A stretch of DNA of 64,000 bases from Caballeronia jiangsuensis (GTDB taxonomy: Bacteria > Pseudomonadota > Gammaproteobacteria > Burkholderiales > Burkholderiaceae), in assembly GCA_000648925.1 (NCBI GenBank), contig JFHF01000010.1, positions 1 through 64,000 of the forward strand. The letters are read 5' to 3'. The notes below the pieces were generated by a model. That model was not told the origin of the DNA, ran no database searches, and was given only the letters and a program-made list of their open reading frames with translations. Position 1 is the stretch's first letter. Every line of letters starts with the position of its first letter. Of the stretch, positions 36,853 through 45,940 are shown in pieces. The translations under genes were made by a program, and so were the position numbers.

Positions 36853-38103
36853 TCAGGTCACCGATGCGCGCTCGGCGAACTCGGGCGCGCGCCAGCTTTC
36901 GGTCGCGAGCACGTCGCGCAGGACTTCGACGGCGTCCCACACATCGACGAAACGCGTGTAGAGCGGCGTGAAGCCGAAGCGCAGAATGCGCGGCTCGCGA
37001 TAATCGCCGATCACGCCGCGCGCGATCAGCGCCTGCATCACCTCATAGCCGTTCGGATGCTCGAAGCTCGCCTGCGAGCCGCGTTGCGCATGTTCGCGCG
37101 GTGTCGCGAGCGAGAGCGGGAATTCGCCGCAGCGTTCCTCGACCAGTCTGATGAACAGGTCGCTCAACGCGAGCGATTTGCGGCGCAGCGCCTGCATGTC
37201 GGTTTGCAGGAACACGTCGAGCCCGCATTCGACGAGCGACATCGACACGATCGGCTGCGTGCCGCACAGGAAACGCCCGATGCCGTCGTCCGGGCGATAC
37301 ACCGGGTTCATCTCGAACGGCTTCTTGTGCCCCCACCAGCCGGAGAGCGGCTGCGAGAACGCGTTCTGATGGCGCTTCGGCACCCACACGAACGCGGGCG
37401 AGCCCGGTCCGCCGTTCAGATACTTGTACGTGCAACCCACCGCGTAATCCGCGCCGACGCCGTTCAGATCGACCGGCACCGCGCCCGCCGAATGCGCCAG
37501 ATCCCAGACGGCGAGCGCGCCCGCGCGATGAATCGTCTGCGTGAGCGCGGCCATGTCGTGCATGTAGCCGGTGCGGTAGTTGACGTGCGTGATCATCGCG
37601 ATCGCGGTGTTTTCGTCGATCGCGGCGGGCAGTTCCGCGGGATCGTCGACGAGGCGCAATTCGTAACCGCGATCGAGCTGCTCGATCAAACCCTGCGCGA
37701 TGTACAGATCGGTCGGAAAGTTCGAACGTTCGGAGACGATCACGCGCCGCTTCGGATCGCGCTCGTTTGCGAGCTTGAGCGCGGCCGACAGAATCTTGAA
37801 GAGATTCGCGGAAATCGTGTCCGTCACGACGACTTCATCCTCGCCTGCGCCGATCAGCGGTGCGAGTTTGTTGCCGAGACGCTTGGGCAGCGCGAACCAG
37901 CCGGCCGTGTTCCAGCTTCGGATCAGGCCTTCGCCCCATTCGGCGGCGATCACGTCGGCGGCGCGCGCGGCGGACGCCTTGGGCGGCACGCCGAGCGAAT
38001 TGCCGTCGAGATAGATCACGCCATCGACCAAGGCGAACTGGTCGCGCAGAGCGGCGAGCGGATCGTCGCGGTCGAGCGCCGCTGCTTCGTCACGATGTTT
38101 CAT
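36853..38103 (-). CDS. kynU: Kynureninase
   Basis: PLP-dependent hydrolysis of kynurenine to anthranilate and alanine. From the ATG at 38103 it has 416 residues, the family length. It shows [12 protein letters not shown] near the N-terminus, [14 protein letters not shown], the PLP Asp in [10 protein letters not shown], and the PLP-lysine site [16 protein letters not shown]. Two further in-frame ATGs lie upstream at 38115 and 38130; the latter overlaps the kynB stop (TGATG) and could allow coupled translation. The product anthranilate can feed quinolone or catechol routes. Confidence 0.95.
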   Translation of the reverse strand: MKHRDEAAALDRDDPLAALRDQFALVDGVIYLDGNSLGVPPKASAARAADVIAAEWGEGLIRSWNTAGWFALPKRLGNKLAPLIGAGEDEVVVTDTISANLFKILSAALKLANERDPKRRVIVSERSNFPTDLYIAQGLIEQLDRGYELRLVDDPAELPAAIDENTAIAMITHVNYRTGYMHDMAALTQTIHRAGALAVWDLAHSAGAVPVDLNGVGADYAVGCTYKYLNGGPGSPAFVWVPKRHQNAFSQPLSGWWGHKKPFEMNPVYRPDDGIGRFLCGTQPIVSMSLVECGLDVFLQTDMQALRRKSLALSDLFIRLVEERCGEFPLSLATPREHAQRGSQASFEHPNGYEVMQALIARGVIGDYREPRILRFGFTPLYTRFVDVWDAVEVLRDVLATESWRAPEFAERASVT

Positions 38104-38129
38104 CGAAAAGTCCATATATTTGAAGATCA

Positions 38130-38756
38130 TCAGGAAAGCGGACGCAGGACGGCCCGAACCGGACTCGCATCGAGCGTCGAGAATTTGAGCGGCAGCGCGA
38201 TCAGTTCGTAATCGCCGGGCGCGACGGCGTCGAGCACGAGGCCTTCGAGAATCGCCATGCCGTGGGCGCGGATGCGCTTGTGCGCGTCCATCGTCTTCGA
38301 GTCTTGCGGATCGAGCGAAGGCGTGTCGATGCCGATAAGTTTCACGCCTTTTTCGGCCAGCAAGTCGATGGTTTCGGGCGCGACGGCGGCGAAGGCGCTG
38401 TCCCACGCGTCGAGCGGCGCGTTCGCATAGGTACGAAGCAGCACGCGCGGCGGGATGCCGTCGAGATGCGCGGCGACGTGTTCGGGCGTGACGAGCGGCG
38501 ATGCACCGATGCAGTGCACGACGCGGCACCCGCCGATATACGTATCGAGCGCGACGGCGCCGATCGGCTTGCCGTGCTCGTCGTAGTGGAGCGGCGCGTC
38601 GGCGTGCGCGCCGGTGTGCGGCGAGAGCGTGAGTCGCGCGACATTGACGGGCGAGCCCGCCTCCATGCGCCACACGCGCTCGATGCCGACCGGCGTGTCG
38701 CCCGGCCAGACGGGCGTGGCGGTGTCGATCGGCGGCGAGATGTCCAGAAGCGTCAT
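38130..38756 (-). CDS. kynB: Kynurenine formamidase
   Basis: Metal-dependent cyclase-family hydrolase of 208 residues that converts N-formylkynurenine to kynurenine. The zinc-binding motif [12 protein letters not shown] lies near residue 47, with [12 protein letters not shown] and the [15 protein letters not shown] segment behind it. First gene of the operon, so the three enzymes are encoded in the order formamidase, kynureninase, dioxygenase. The Lrp-type regulator starts divergently 133 bp upstream. Confidence 0.95.
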   Translation of the reverse strand: MTLLDISPPIDTATPVWPGDTPVGIERVWRMEAGSPVNVARLTLSPHTGAHADAPLHYDEHGKPIGAVALDTYIGGCRVVHCIGASPLVTPEHVAAHLDGIPPRVLLRTYANAPLDAWDSAFAAVAPETIDLLAEKGVKLIGIDTPSLDPQDSKTMDAHKRIRAHGMAILEGLVLDAVAPGDYELIALPLKFSTLDASPVRAVLRPLS

Positions 38757-38889
38757 GACGCGCCCTAGCAGAATTTGTGAAGATGCGTCAAATCATAGTC
38801 GCGTTATCCCGAAACGTGCTTGCGAAATAACCACCCAAAAGTGTCGCGCTTAGAACATAATTCGATGAAACGGGCTAGGGGACTCAAAA

Positions 38890-39393
38890 ATGACCGGCTT
38901 CACGCTCGATGCAACAGATTGCCGAATTCTGGCGGTACTGCAGGAAGATGGACGGATCAGTAACCTGGACCTGGCGGAGCGCATTTCGCTCTCGCCGTCG
39001 GCGTGCTTGCGCCGAATGCGGCTGCTGGAAGAGGAAGGGGTGATCGCGAGCTATCGCGCGTGCCTCGACCGCGAGCGGCTCGGCATCGAACTGGAGGCGT
39101 TCGTCCACGTCTCGATGCGCAACGACCAGGAAAACTGGCACGAGAAGTTCGCGGCAGCCGTGCGCGAATGGCCGGAAGTGGTCGGCGCGTTCGTCGTCAC
39201 CGGCGACACGCATTACGTGCTGCGCGTGCTCGCGCACAACCTCAAGCATTACTCCGACTTCATTCTGTCGAAGCTCTACAAGGCGCCCGGCGTGATCGAC
39301 ATCCGCTCGAACATCGTGCTTCAGACGATGAAAGACGACGCGGGCGTGCCGGTCGCGCTGATCGAGCAGCCGGGACGCCCGCACACGCCCTGA
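38890..39393 (+). CDS. kynR: Lrp/AsnC-family regulator, probable KynR
   Basis: A 167-residue Lrp-type protein. The N-terminal helix-turn-helix covers about residues 5-50 (TDCRILAVLQEDGRISNLDLAERISLSPSACLRR, read across). A C-terminal RAM ligand domain follows (VVGAFVVTGDTHYVLRVL). It is divergent from kynB. In Pseudomonas and Burkholderia a KynR of this family activates the kyn genes in response to kynurenine; the symbol here rests on this context. The 38757-38889 region should hold its binding sites, but I could not define them. Confidence 0.87.
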   Translation: MTGFTLDATDCRILAVLQEDGRISNLDLAERISLSPSACLRRMRLLEEEGVIASYRACLDRERLGIELEAFVHVSMRNDQENWHEKFAAAVREWPEVVGAFVVTGDTHYVLRVLAHNLKHYSDFILSKLYKAPGVIDIRSNIVLQTMKDDAGVPVALIEQPGRPHTP

Positions 39394-39397
39394 GCGT

Positions 39398-39910
39398 TTA
39401 TTCCAGCGTTCCCAGCGTGTGGAAGCCGCCCGCGTGAAAGACGAGCGGCGCGGTTTGCGTCGCGTCTTCGCGCACGCCGCATCGCTCGACTTCGCCGACG
39501 AAGATCACGTGATCGCCTTCGTCGTAGCGGCTGCGGTTGTGGCATTCGAACCACGCGAGCGCGCCGTCGAGCACCGGCATGCCCGTGTCGCCGGCGGCGT
39601 GCGAGACGCCCGCGAAGCGGTCACCCTTGACCGTGGCGAAACGCCGGCACAGGTCGAGTTGCGACGACGCGAGCACGTTCACCACGTAGTGGCTGTTCGC
39701 GCGGAAGACCGGCATCGACGCCGATTTCGTCGCGAGGCTCCACAACACGAGCGGCGGATTGAGCGATACCGAGTTGAACGAACTCGCGGTGATGCCGATC
39801 AACTGGCCGGACTCGGTGCGCGTCGTGATGACCGTGACGCCGGTCGCAAACTGGCCGAGCGCGGCGCGAAATGCGGTCGGGTCGAAATTCGGGGTTTTGG
39901 CGCGTGTCAT
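39398..39910 (-). CDS. Flavin reductase family protein
   Basis: A 170-residue flavin reductase-like (FMN-binding split barrel) protein. The family motif is FRAALGQFATGVTVITT at residues 13-29, with GITASSFNSVSLNPPLVLWSL and the C-terminal GDHVIFVGEVE. Such proteins reduce FMN or FAD for two-component monooxygenases. No monooxygenase partner is adjacent. It is convergent with kynR (4-bp gap), and its start faces the msrA promoter region. A link to anthranilate or kynurenine oxidation is possible but not shown. Confidence 0.88.
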   Translation of the reverse strand: MTRAKTPNFDPTAFRAALGQFATGVTVITTRTESGQLIGITASSFNSVSLNPPLVLWSLATKSASMPVFRANSHYVVNVLASSQLDLCRRFATVKGDRFAGVSHAAGDTGMPVLDGALAWFECHNRSRYDEGDHVIFVGEVERCGVREDATQTAPLVFHAGGFHTLGTLE

Positions 39911-40234
39911 TTGGCAGATGAGCAGGCAAATGGGCGGTCGAGTGTGTCGTGTGCTGCCGAGCCGGCCGCGCGTCGCGCTTCAGTCGGAAGAACCTTTTCA
40001 GAAGTCATGTAAAAGCTGGAGATTTGTCTCGATTCTATCGGAATCGGCAGTCGCCGGCCGCCAAATGACCGTATTCCGGTAGCAAGTTTTCTGCGGCGAG
40101 GGGGCATTCTGCGCCGTCTGGCCAAACCCAGTAAGCTCGACTCATCGTGTCCGGAAGGTTGAAGAATCGGCCGGATGCATCCATATGCATGATCCGCGGC
40201 ATGGCCGCATGCACTTGATGAGGAGTTGCGCCTT
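39911..40234. other. Divergent intergenic region between flavin reductase and msrA
   Basis: 324 bp without a supported gene. It holds a small inverted repeat, cgattc-tatcg-gaatcg (40030-40046), and the msrA ribosome site. No clear -35/-10 pair or riboswitch-like fold was recognised. Confidence 0.5.
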
Positions 40235-40795
40235 ATGACCCAAACTAGCCAACAAGCGAGAGTTGAAACCGCGACGCTCGGCGGCGGATGTTTCTGGTGC
40301 ACCGAAGCCGTGTTTCTCGCGGTGCAGGGCGTGGATTCGGTCGAATCGGGCTATGCGGGCGGCAAGGTGGTGAATCCGTCGTACGAGCAGGTCTGTGACG
40401 GCGAAACCGGTCACGCGGAAGTCGTGAAGGTCGTGTTCGATCCGTCCGTTATCAGCTACCGCGAAGTGCTCGAAATCTTCTTCGCGACGCACGATCCGAC
40501 CCAGCTCAACCGGCAGGGCAACGATGTCGGCACGCAGTATCGGTCGGCTGTGTTCACGCACTCGGACGAGCAGCGCAAGATCGCGCTCGAAGTCATCGAC
40601 GAACTGCAGCGCGAGGATGTTTTCGGCGGCAAGATCGTCACGCAGGTCGTGCCGCTCGCCGACGACTACTATCCGGCCGAGGCGTATCACCAGAACTACT
40701 TCGCGCAGCATCCGAATCAGGGCTATTGCGCGGCGGTCGTCGGGCCGAAAGTCGCGAAGTTTCGCAAGAAGTTCGCGCATCGGCTGAAAGCGTGA
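40235..40795 (+). CDS. msrA: Peptide methionine sulfoxide reductase A
   Basis: Repairs oxidised methionine (S-sulfoxide) in proteins with thioredoxin. It has 186 residues. The catalytic motif GGGCFWC has the nucleophile Cys at residue 19, followed by GYAGG, GHAEVVKVVFDP, GNDVGTQYRS and QNYFAQHPNQGYC, whose Cys may be a resolving residue. The ATG at 40235 was chosen for the gaggag site about 10 nt upstream; an earlier in-frame codon at 40226 lies on that site. Confidence 0.97.
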   Translation: MTQTSQQARVETATLGGGCFWCTEAVFLAVQGVDSVESGYAGGKVVNPSYEQVCDGETGHAEVVKVVFDPSVISYREVLEIFFATHDPTQLNRQGNDVGTQYRSAVFTHSDEQRKIALEVIDELQREDVFGGKIVTQVVPLADDYYPAEAYHQNYFAQHPNQGYCAAVVGPKVAKFRKKFAHRLKA

Positions 40796-40799
40796 TGCG

Positions 40800-41915
40800 C
40801 TAGTCGCTCCGCGCGCGCTCGCATTCCTCCGCGATGCCGCGCGCGAGCTCGAAGCACGTGAGCGGCGCCGAGCCTTCGGCCTTGTTGTTCGCCGCGATCA
40901 CCACAGGCTGGCCCGCGATCGCATAGCGGGCCGCCAGTTCGGCGAGCGCGTCGCGCGTGTCGCGGTCTTCATCGACAATTCTGTCGAACGGCTCGTACTT
41001 CGCCTTCGCCTGTTCATAGCGAAAGCCGCTGTGCAGACTCCAGCGCACGACGAGCGGTCCCATACTTTCTTCGTCCAGCAACGCGAGCGCCTTCGCCTGA
41101 CGGCGCACGTCCGGCATACGCGCATGCACGCCTATGCAATAGCGCACGTTCGCTTCGCGCAGCGCGCGGATGAAGCGCGGCGTGAGCATGACCGCGTCGC
41201 GGATCTCGACCGCGTAGCACGACTCGCCTTCGAGCGGCGGCAGCGCTTGCAAAAACGCCGACAGCCGTTCGATGAAGCTCGCCGGATCGACAATCATCGC
41301 ATCGGGCAGCGGCGAGAACTGGAACACGAGCGCGCCCGCTTTCGCGCCGAGACCGCCGATGCACGGCGTCACGAATTCATCGATGGCGATCTGCGCGTTC
41401 AGAAACGCGGGGTTCTCCGCGTCGGGCGTGCCGCGTTCGCCGCGAATGAAGGCATCGGTGACGGAGGCGGGCGCCTTGACGATGAAGCGAAAATGCTCCG
41501 GCACCTGCGATGCGTAGCGCGCGTACTCGGCCAGCGACAGCGGCGCATAAAACGAGCGATCGATCGACACGCTTTTCAGGAGCGGATGCGCGCCGTAGGC
41601 GGTGAGGCCGTCGCGGGAAAGCTTCGTGTTCGAATACTCGTCGCCATAGACGATGCCGCGCCAGCCCGGAAACGACCATGTCGATGTGCCGAGATGGATC
41701 GCGTCGGGCAGGCGCTTCGCGATCGATTCGAGTTCGGGCTGCACGGGCGCGGGCAGGACGCCGCGCGGCTTCGCTTGCTTCGGTGCCTTTACAGGCTCAA
41801 CCGAAGCGACTGCGGGCGCGCCGAAAAGATCGAACTGATCTTCCGGCTCGCCCGTTTCGATGTGTATCGGCTCGTGGTTCAGAGCGCCTTCTCGTAGATG
41901 TATCGCCGGGACCAC
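40800..41915 (-). CDS. DUF72 family protein
   Basis: A protein of about 370 residues. A low-complexity Glu/Pro-rich N-terminal extension (about 75 residues) is followed by the DUF72 TIM-barrel-like domain starting IHLGTSTWSFPGWRGIVY and including SVSIDRSFYAPL, FRFIVKAPASVTD and YAVEIRDAVM. The function of DUF72 is not established. The start is uncertain: no ATG exists upstream of the domain. The GTG at 41915 is used, which overlaps the 3' end of cfa by 37 bp; a TTG at 41999 is another option. It is transcribed in the same direction as cfa and probably coupled to it. Confidence 0.75.
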   Translation of the reverse strand: MVPAIHLREGALNHEPIHIETGEPEDQFDLFGAPAVASVEPVKAPKQAKPRGVLPAPVQPELESIAKRLPDAIHLGTSTWSFPGWRGIVYGDEYSNTKLSRDGLTAYGAHPLLKSVSIDRSFYAPLSLAEYARYASQVPEHFRFIVKAPASVTDAFIRGERGTPDAENPAFLNAQIAIDEFVTPCIGGLGAKAGALVFQFSPLPDAMIVDPASFIERLSAFLQALPPLEGESCYAVEIRDAVMLTPRFIRALREANVRYCIGVHARMPDVRRQAKALALLDEESMGPLVVRWSLHSGFRYEQAKAKYEPFDRIVDEDRDTRDALAELAARYAIAGQPVVIAANNKAEGSAPLTCFELARGIAEECERARSD

Positions 41916-43093
41916 GGCAGCGTCGTCGCGCTGCGCCCCGCCTTGCGGCAGATCACCTGATAGATCGACACGTCGTCGTTTTCGAACGCATACGCGCAAC
42001 CCGCGAGATACACGCGCCAGATGCGGAAGTGCTCATCGTCGACGAGCGTCTTCGCTTTCTCCGCGTGCTCTTCGAACCTGTCGGCCCAGATGTCGAGCGT
42101 ACGCGCGTAATGCCGCCGCAGACTTTCGACGTCGAGCGCTTCCAGCCCGCCGCGCTGCATGCTTTCGAGCGCGAGGCTGATGTGCGGCAACTCGCCGTCC
42201 GGGAACACGTATTTGTCGATGAACTCGCCGCCGCCGAGCGACGTCTCGCCGCTGTCGGCATCCGACGACGTGATGCCGTGATTCATCGCGATACCGTCAT
42301 CGACGAGCAGTTCGCGGATTCTCGCGAAGTAGCCCGGCAGGTTCTTGCGCCCGACGTGCTCGAACATGCCGACGCTCGTGATGCGGTCGAATTGCCCCGG
42401 AATGTCGCGATAATCCTGCAGGCGAATCTCGATCCGGTCTTCGAGCCCCGCCGCCCTGACGCGCTCGGTCGCGAGCCTGAACTGGTTCTCGGAGAGCGTG
42501 ACGCCCACGCATTTCGCGCCGAACTTCTGCGCCGCGCGGATCACGAGCGCGCCCCAGCCGCAGCCGATATCGAGCAGACGATGCCCCGGCTGAACCTGAA
42601 TCTTCGTCAGGATGTGATCGATTTTCTTGATCTGCGCGGTGTCGATGTCTTCGTCGCCATTCTCGAAGTACGCGCAGGAGTAGACCATGTTCTTGTCGAG
42701 CCAGAGCTGATAGAACTCGTTCGACACATCGTAGTGGTACTGAATGGCTTTCTTGTCCGACGTCTTCGAGTGATTGAAGTAGCGCCGCACGCGGGCCAGC
42801 TTGCTTGCGCTCGTCACCGTGCTTTTCGCGAGCGAATAGCCGATGTTGATGATGTCGGACAGCTTTCCCTCGATGTCGATCTTGCCCTTGACGTAGGCTT
42901 CGCCGAGATTGTCGAGACTCGGTTCGAGCAGATAGGGCAGCGCAGTCGCGCTCTTCACATGCAGCGTCACCTGAGGCGCGGCGAACTGGCCGAAATCGTG
43001 CTGCTGGCCATCCCACAGCACGAGCCGCGCGGGCAGATTGGCCCGGTCGCGCACTTCCTCAACCCACTGCGTCAGCTTTTTCTCCCAGAACAT
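41879..43093 (-). CDS. cfa: Cyclopropane-fatty-acyl-phospholipid synthase
   Basis: SAM-dependent enzyme of 404 residues adding a methylene bridge to unsaturated acyl chains of membrane phospholipids. The N-terminal lipid-binding domain (about 1-110) precedes the conserved AIQYHYDVSNEFYQLWLDKNMVYSCAYF (read across) and SAM motif I LLDIGCGWGALVI. GVTLSENQ and MFEHVGRKNLP follow. Stationary-phase membrane protection is the known role. The gene ends inside the DUF72 start region. The first Met has no very strong ribosome site. Confidence 0.95.
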   Translation of the reverse strand: MFWEKKLTQWVEEVRDRANLPARLVLWDGQQHDFGQFAAPQVTLHVKSATALPYLLEPSLDNLGEAYVKGKIDIEGKLSDIINIGYSLAKSTVTSASKLARVRRYFNHSKTSDKKAIQYHYDVSNEFYQLWLDKNMVYSCAYFENGDEDIDTAQIKKIDHILTKIQVQPGHRLLDIGCGWGALVIRAAQKFGAKCVGVTLSENQFRLATERVRAAGLEDRIEIRLQDYRDIPGQFDRITSVGMFEHVGRKNLPGYFARIRELLVDDGIAMNHGITSSDADSGETSLGGGEFIDKYVFPDGELPHISLALESMQRGGLEALDVESLRRHYARTLDIWADRFEEHAEKAKTLVDDEHFRIWRVYLAGCAYAFENDDVSIYQVICRKAGRSATTLPWSRRYIYEKAL

Positions 43094-43193
43094 GCTTGTT
43101 TCTCCGCGCTAAAGAAAATCAAGGGAAGGCTCGCGCCTTCATGTTCGTTGCCGTTGCGATCTCGGTTGCTTCCTGTGCTCACGCTCTTTTACC

Positions 43194-43835
43194 TTACGGC
43201 GCGAGTCTCATGATTCGCCACGGTGCGCCCGCGTCATCACGCGTATAGACGATGCGGTCATGCAGCCGAGACGGACGTCCCTGCCAGAATTCGATGCTGT
43301 CGGGCACGAGCCGATAACCGCCCCAGTGCGGCGGGCGCGGCGGCGCGTCGCCATATCTGGCGATCATCTCGCGTTCGCGCGCTTCCAGCGCCTCGCGGCT
43401 TTCGAGCGGCTGACTCTGATCCGATGCCCACGCGCCGATGCGCGAGCCGAGCGGACGCGACGTGTAATACGCATCGCTTTCCTGATCGCTCGTCTTTTCG
43501 ACGCGGCCCTCGATGCGCACCTGGCGCTCGAGCTCGATCCAGTGGAACAGCAGGCTCGCCGCGGGATTGGCGGCGAGTTCGCGGCCCTTGCGGCTATCGT
43601 AATTGGTAAAAAAAACGAAGCCACGTTCATCGACGCCCTTGATGAGCACGATGCGGGCAGACGGACGCCCTTGCGAATCGACGGTCGCAAGCGTCATGGC
43701 ATTCGGTTCGGGCAGCTTCGCATCGAGTGCCTGGGCGAACCACGTCTGGAACTGGCTCACCGGATTCGGGTCGACGTCGGTCGCATCGAGCGAGTCGCGC
43801 GAATAGTTTTTGCGAAGGTCTGCGAGAGTGGTCAT
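43194..43835 (-). CDS. pdxH: Pyridoxamine 5'-phosphate oxidase
   Basis: FMN enzyme forming pyridoxal phosphate from pyridoxine or pyridoxamine phosphate. It has 213 residues. Motifs include [43 protein letters not shown] and the C-terminal family signature region [15 protein letters not shown]. The ATG at 43835 was chosen. A -10-like TATACT on the minus strand (43861-43866) lies about 25 bp upstream. This is the second PLP gene in the window, besides pdxA. Confidence 0.96.
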   Translation of the reverse strand: MTTLADLRKNYSRDSLDATDVDPNPVSQFQTWFAQALDAKLPEPNAMTLATVDSQGRPSARIVLIKGVDERGFVFFTNYDSRKGRELAANPAASLLFHWIELERQVRIEGRVEKTSDQESDAYYTSRPLGSRIGAWASDQSQPLESREALEAREREMIARYGDAPPRPPHWGGYRLVPDSIEFWQGRPSRLHDRIVYTRDDAGAPWRIMRLAP

Positions 43836-44116
43836 TTTATGCAAGCGCTACAGTCGGGTCAGTATAGCCAAGGTGAAACGATCTTGCCCTGATTACCCAT
43901 GGACCTGTTGCGTGCCGGCGGTGCGGCGCTTGCAGCTATCACGTCCATGGTTTCGATAAGGCAGAATACGCAATTCGCCCGCATTTTGCATGATCGACCA
44001 CCCAACTTCGCAGACTCGACAGCCGCCTGTAAGCGTTGATTGACGCCGCACAACGGCGCTGCATTTTTCCGGCTTTTAGTTTGCTTTCAACGTACCCGGT
44101 TTCATCCACGCACGCC

Positions 44117-44962
44117 ATGAACGCTTCATCCGAAACTGCTGTAACGCCGTCCGCCGAAGACGCCGCCGACCGCGACCGACGCTTCGGCGGCGTCGCACGT
44201 CTCTATGGCGCACCCGCGCTCGCCGCGTTCGAAAGGGCGCATGTCGCGGTGATCGGCATCGGCGGCGTCGGCTCATGGGTGGCCGAGGCGCTCGCGCGCA
44301 GTGCTGTCGGCAAGCTGACGCTGATCGATCTCGACAATGTCGCCGAAAGCAACACGAACCGGCAGATTCACGCGCTCGACGGCAACTACGGCAAGGCGAA
44401 AGTCACGGCGATGGCCGAGCGCATCAAAATGATCGATCCGGCCTGCGACGTGCGGCAGATCGAGGACTTCGTCGAGCCCGGCAATTTCGATGCGACGCTC
44501 GGCGGCGGCTTCGATTACGTGGTCGATGCGATCGACAGCGTGCGCACGAAAACCGCGCTCATCGCGTGGTGCGTGGCGCGCAAGCAGGCGCTCATCACCG
44601 TCGGCGGCGCGGGCGGACAACTGGACCCGACGCGCATTCGCATCGACGATCTCGCGCTCACGATTCAGGACCCGTTGTTGTCGAAAGTGCGTGGCCAGTT
44701 GCGCAAGATGCACGGCTTTCCACGCGGGCCGAAAGCGCGTTTCAAGGTCAGCGCGGTCTACTCCGACGAACCGCTGATCTATCCCGAAGCGCCCGCGTGC
44801 GATATCAGCGAAGGCGCCGAGCATCTCGAAACGGGCGCGGGCTACGCCGGGCCGGTCGGCCTCAATTGCGCGGGATTCGGATCGAGCGTGTGCGTGACGG
44901 CGAGCTTCGGCTTCGCGGCCGCCGCGTTCGTGCTGCGCGATCTGGCGAAGCGCGCGGCCTGA
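44117..44962 (+). CDS. tcdA: tRNA threonylcarbamoyladenosine dehydratase
   Basis: An E1/ThiF/MoeB-type ATP-dependent dehydratase of 281 residues that converts t6A to cyclic ct6A at position 37 of ANN-decoding tRNAs. Visible are the N-terminal RRFGGVARLYG, nucleotide-binding GIGGVGSWVAEALARS, LIDLDNVAESNTNRQ, and the C-terminal GSSVCVTASFG. The ATG at 44117 starts 20-30 residues before the fold. 281 bp separate it from the divergent pdxH. Partner tsaE, needed for t6A itself, lies about 5 kb away. Confidence 0.92.
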   Translation: MNASSETAVTPSAEDAADRDRRFGGVARLYGAPALAAFERAHVAVIGIGGVGSWVAEALARSAVGKLTLIDLDNVAESNTNRQIHALDGNYGKAKVTAMAERIKMIDPACDVRQIEDFVEPGNFDATLGGGFDYVVDAIDSVRTKTALIAWCVARKQALITVGGAGGQLDPTRIRIDDLALTIQDPLLSKVRGQLRKMHGFPRGPKARFKVSAVYSDEPLIYPEAPACDISEGAEHLETGAGYAGPVGLNCAGFGSSVCVTASFGFAAAAFVLRDLAKRAA

Positions 44963-44965
44963 AAC

Positions 44966-44999
44966 GAAAACGGCCAGCTTCGAAAGCTGGCCGTTTTCA
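44966..44999. terminator. Bidirectional terminator between tcdA and the thioredoxin gene
   Basis: Perfect stem aaacggccagctt / aagctggccgttt with a 3-4 nt loop and A/T-rich flanks on both sides, between convergent genes. Confidence 0.92.
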
Positions 45000-45013
45000 A
45001 TTGAAGCACGCGA

Positions 45014-45862
45014 TCAGTTGATCGCCGCGCTCAGCTTGCGCCGCCATTGCGACACGAGATCGGGCTGATTCGCGGCAAGCTCGAACACGGAAAGCATCGT
45101 CTTGCGGCCGACGTCGTCCATGAAGGCGCGATCGCGCACGACGATGGCAAGCAGATGCTCCAGCGCGCCCCCGTAATCGCGGCCCGCGATCAGGCGGTTG
45201 GCAAGCGCGAAGCGTGCGTCGAGATCGTCGGGGTTCGCGTTGACCGCGTCGATGAGCGCGTCGGCGGGCGGCAGATCCGCTGCCGCATCGGCGGCGTCGA
45301 GCTCGGTCTTCAGCGCGTTGTAGCGTGCATCGATGCCTTGCGTCGTCTTCGGCGACAGCAGCTTGTCCTCTTCCTTCGCCTCGTCGATGCGGCGTTCCGC
45401 GATCAGCCATTCGATCAGGTCGAGACGCGCATCGTCGTAACCGGGATCGAGCGCGAGCGCGGCCTTGATGGTATCGATCGCTTGCTTGCGATTGCCCGCG
45501 GCCCATGCGTTCTGCGCGGCGTGGCGCTCGGCGTCGGCGCCATCGGGTACGAGCCGGTCGAGAAACTCGCGCAACTGGCCTTCCGACAGCACGCCGATGA
45601 ACTGATCGACCGGGCGGCCATCCGCGAACGCGACCACGTGCGGAATGCTGCGCACCTGAAAATGCGCGGCCAGCTCCTGGTTCTCATCGACGTTCACCTT
45701 GACGAGTTTCCACTTTCCCGCGGCTTCGGCTTCGAGCTTCTCCAGCATCGGTCCGAGCGTCTTGCACGGGCCGCACCAGGGCGCCCAGAAATCGACGAGC
45801 ACGGGCGCGAGCATCGACGCGTTGATGACGTCGTGCTCGAAGGTGGCGAGGGTCGTATCCAT
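45014..45862 (-). CDS. cnoX: Thioredoxin-TPR protein, CnoX/YbbN family
   Basis: A 282-residue protein. An N-terminal thioredoxin domain (1-105) has VLVDFWAPWCGPCKTL, with the WCGPC active site intact. A C-terminal TPR-like region (about 110-282) has AWAAGNRKQAIDTIKAALALDPGYDDAR-type repeats. The E. coli homologue YbbN has SxxC instead of CxxC and acts as a chaperedoxin; the intact CxxC here suggests redox activity is kept. It probably protects substrates against hypochlorous or oxidative stress and hands them to GroEL or DnaK. Confidence 0.9.
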   Translation of the reverse strand: MDTTLATFEHDVINASMLAPVLVDFWAPWCGPCKTLGPMLEKLEAEAAGKWKLVKVNVDENQELAAHFQVRSIPHVVAFADGRPVDQFIGVLSEGQLREFLDRLVPDGADAERHAAQNAWAAGNRKQAIDTIKAALALDPGYDDARLDLIEWLIAERRIDEAKEEDKLLSPKTTQGIDARYNALKTELDAADAAADLPPADALIDAVNANPDDLDARFALANRLIAGRDYGGALEHLLAIVVRDRAFMDDVGRKTMLSVFELAANQPDLVSQWRRKLSAAIN

Positions 45863-45940
45863 GCGTTTTCTCCTAATGCTTGCGGTCTATCCGAAACAGA
45901 TGGGGACGATCCGCGTGACTCTCAAGCGCGCACGCACGCC

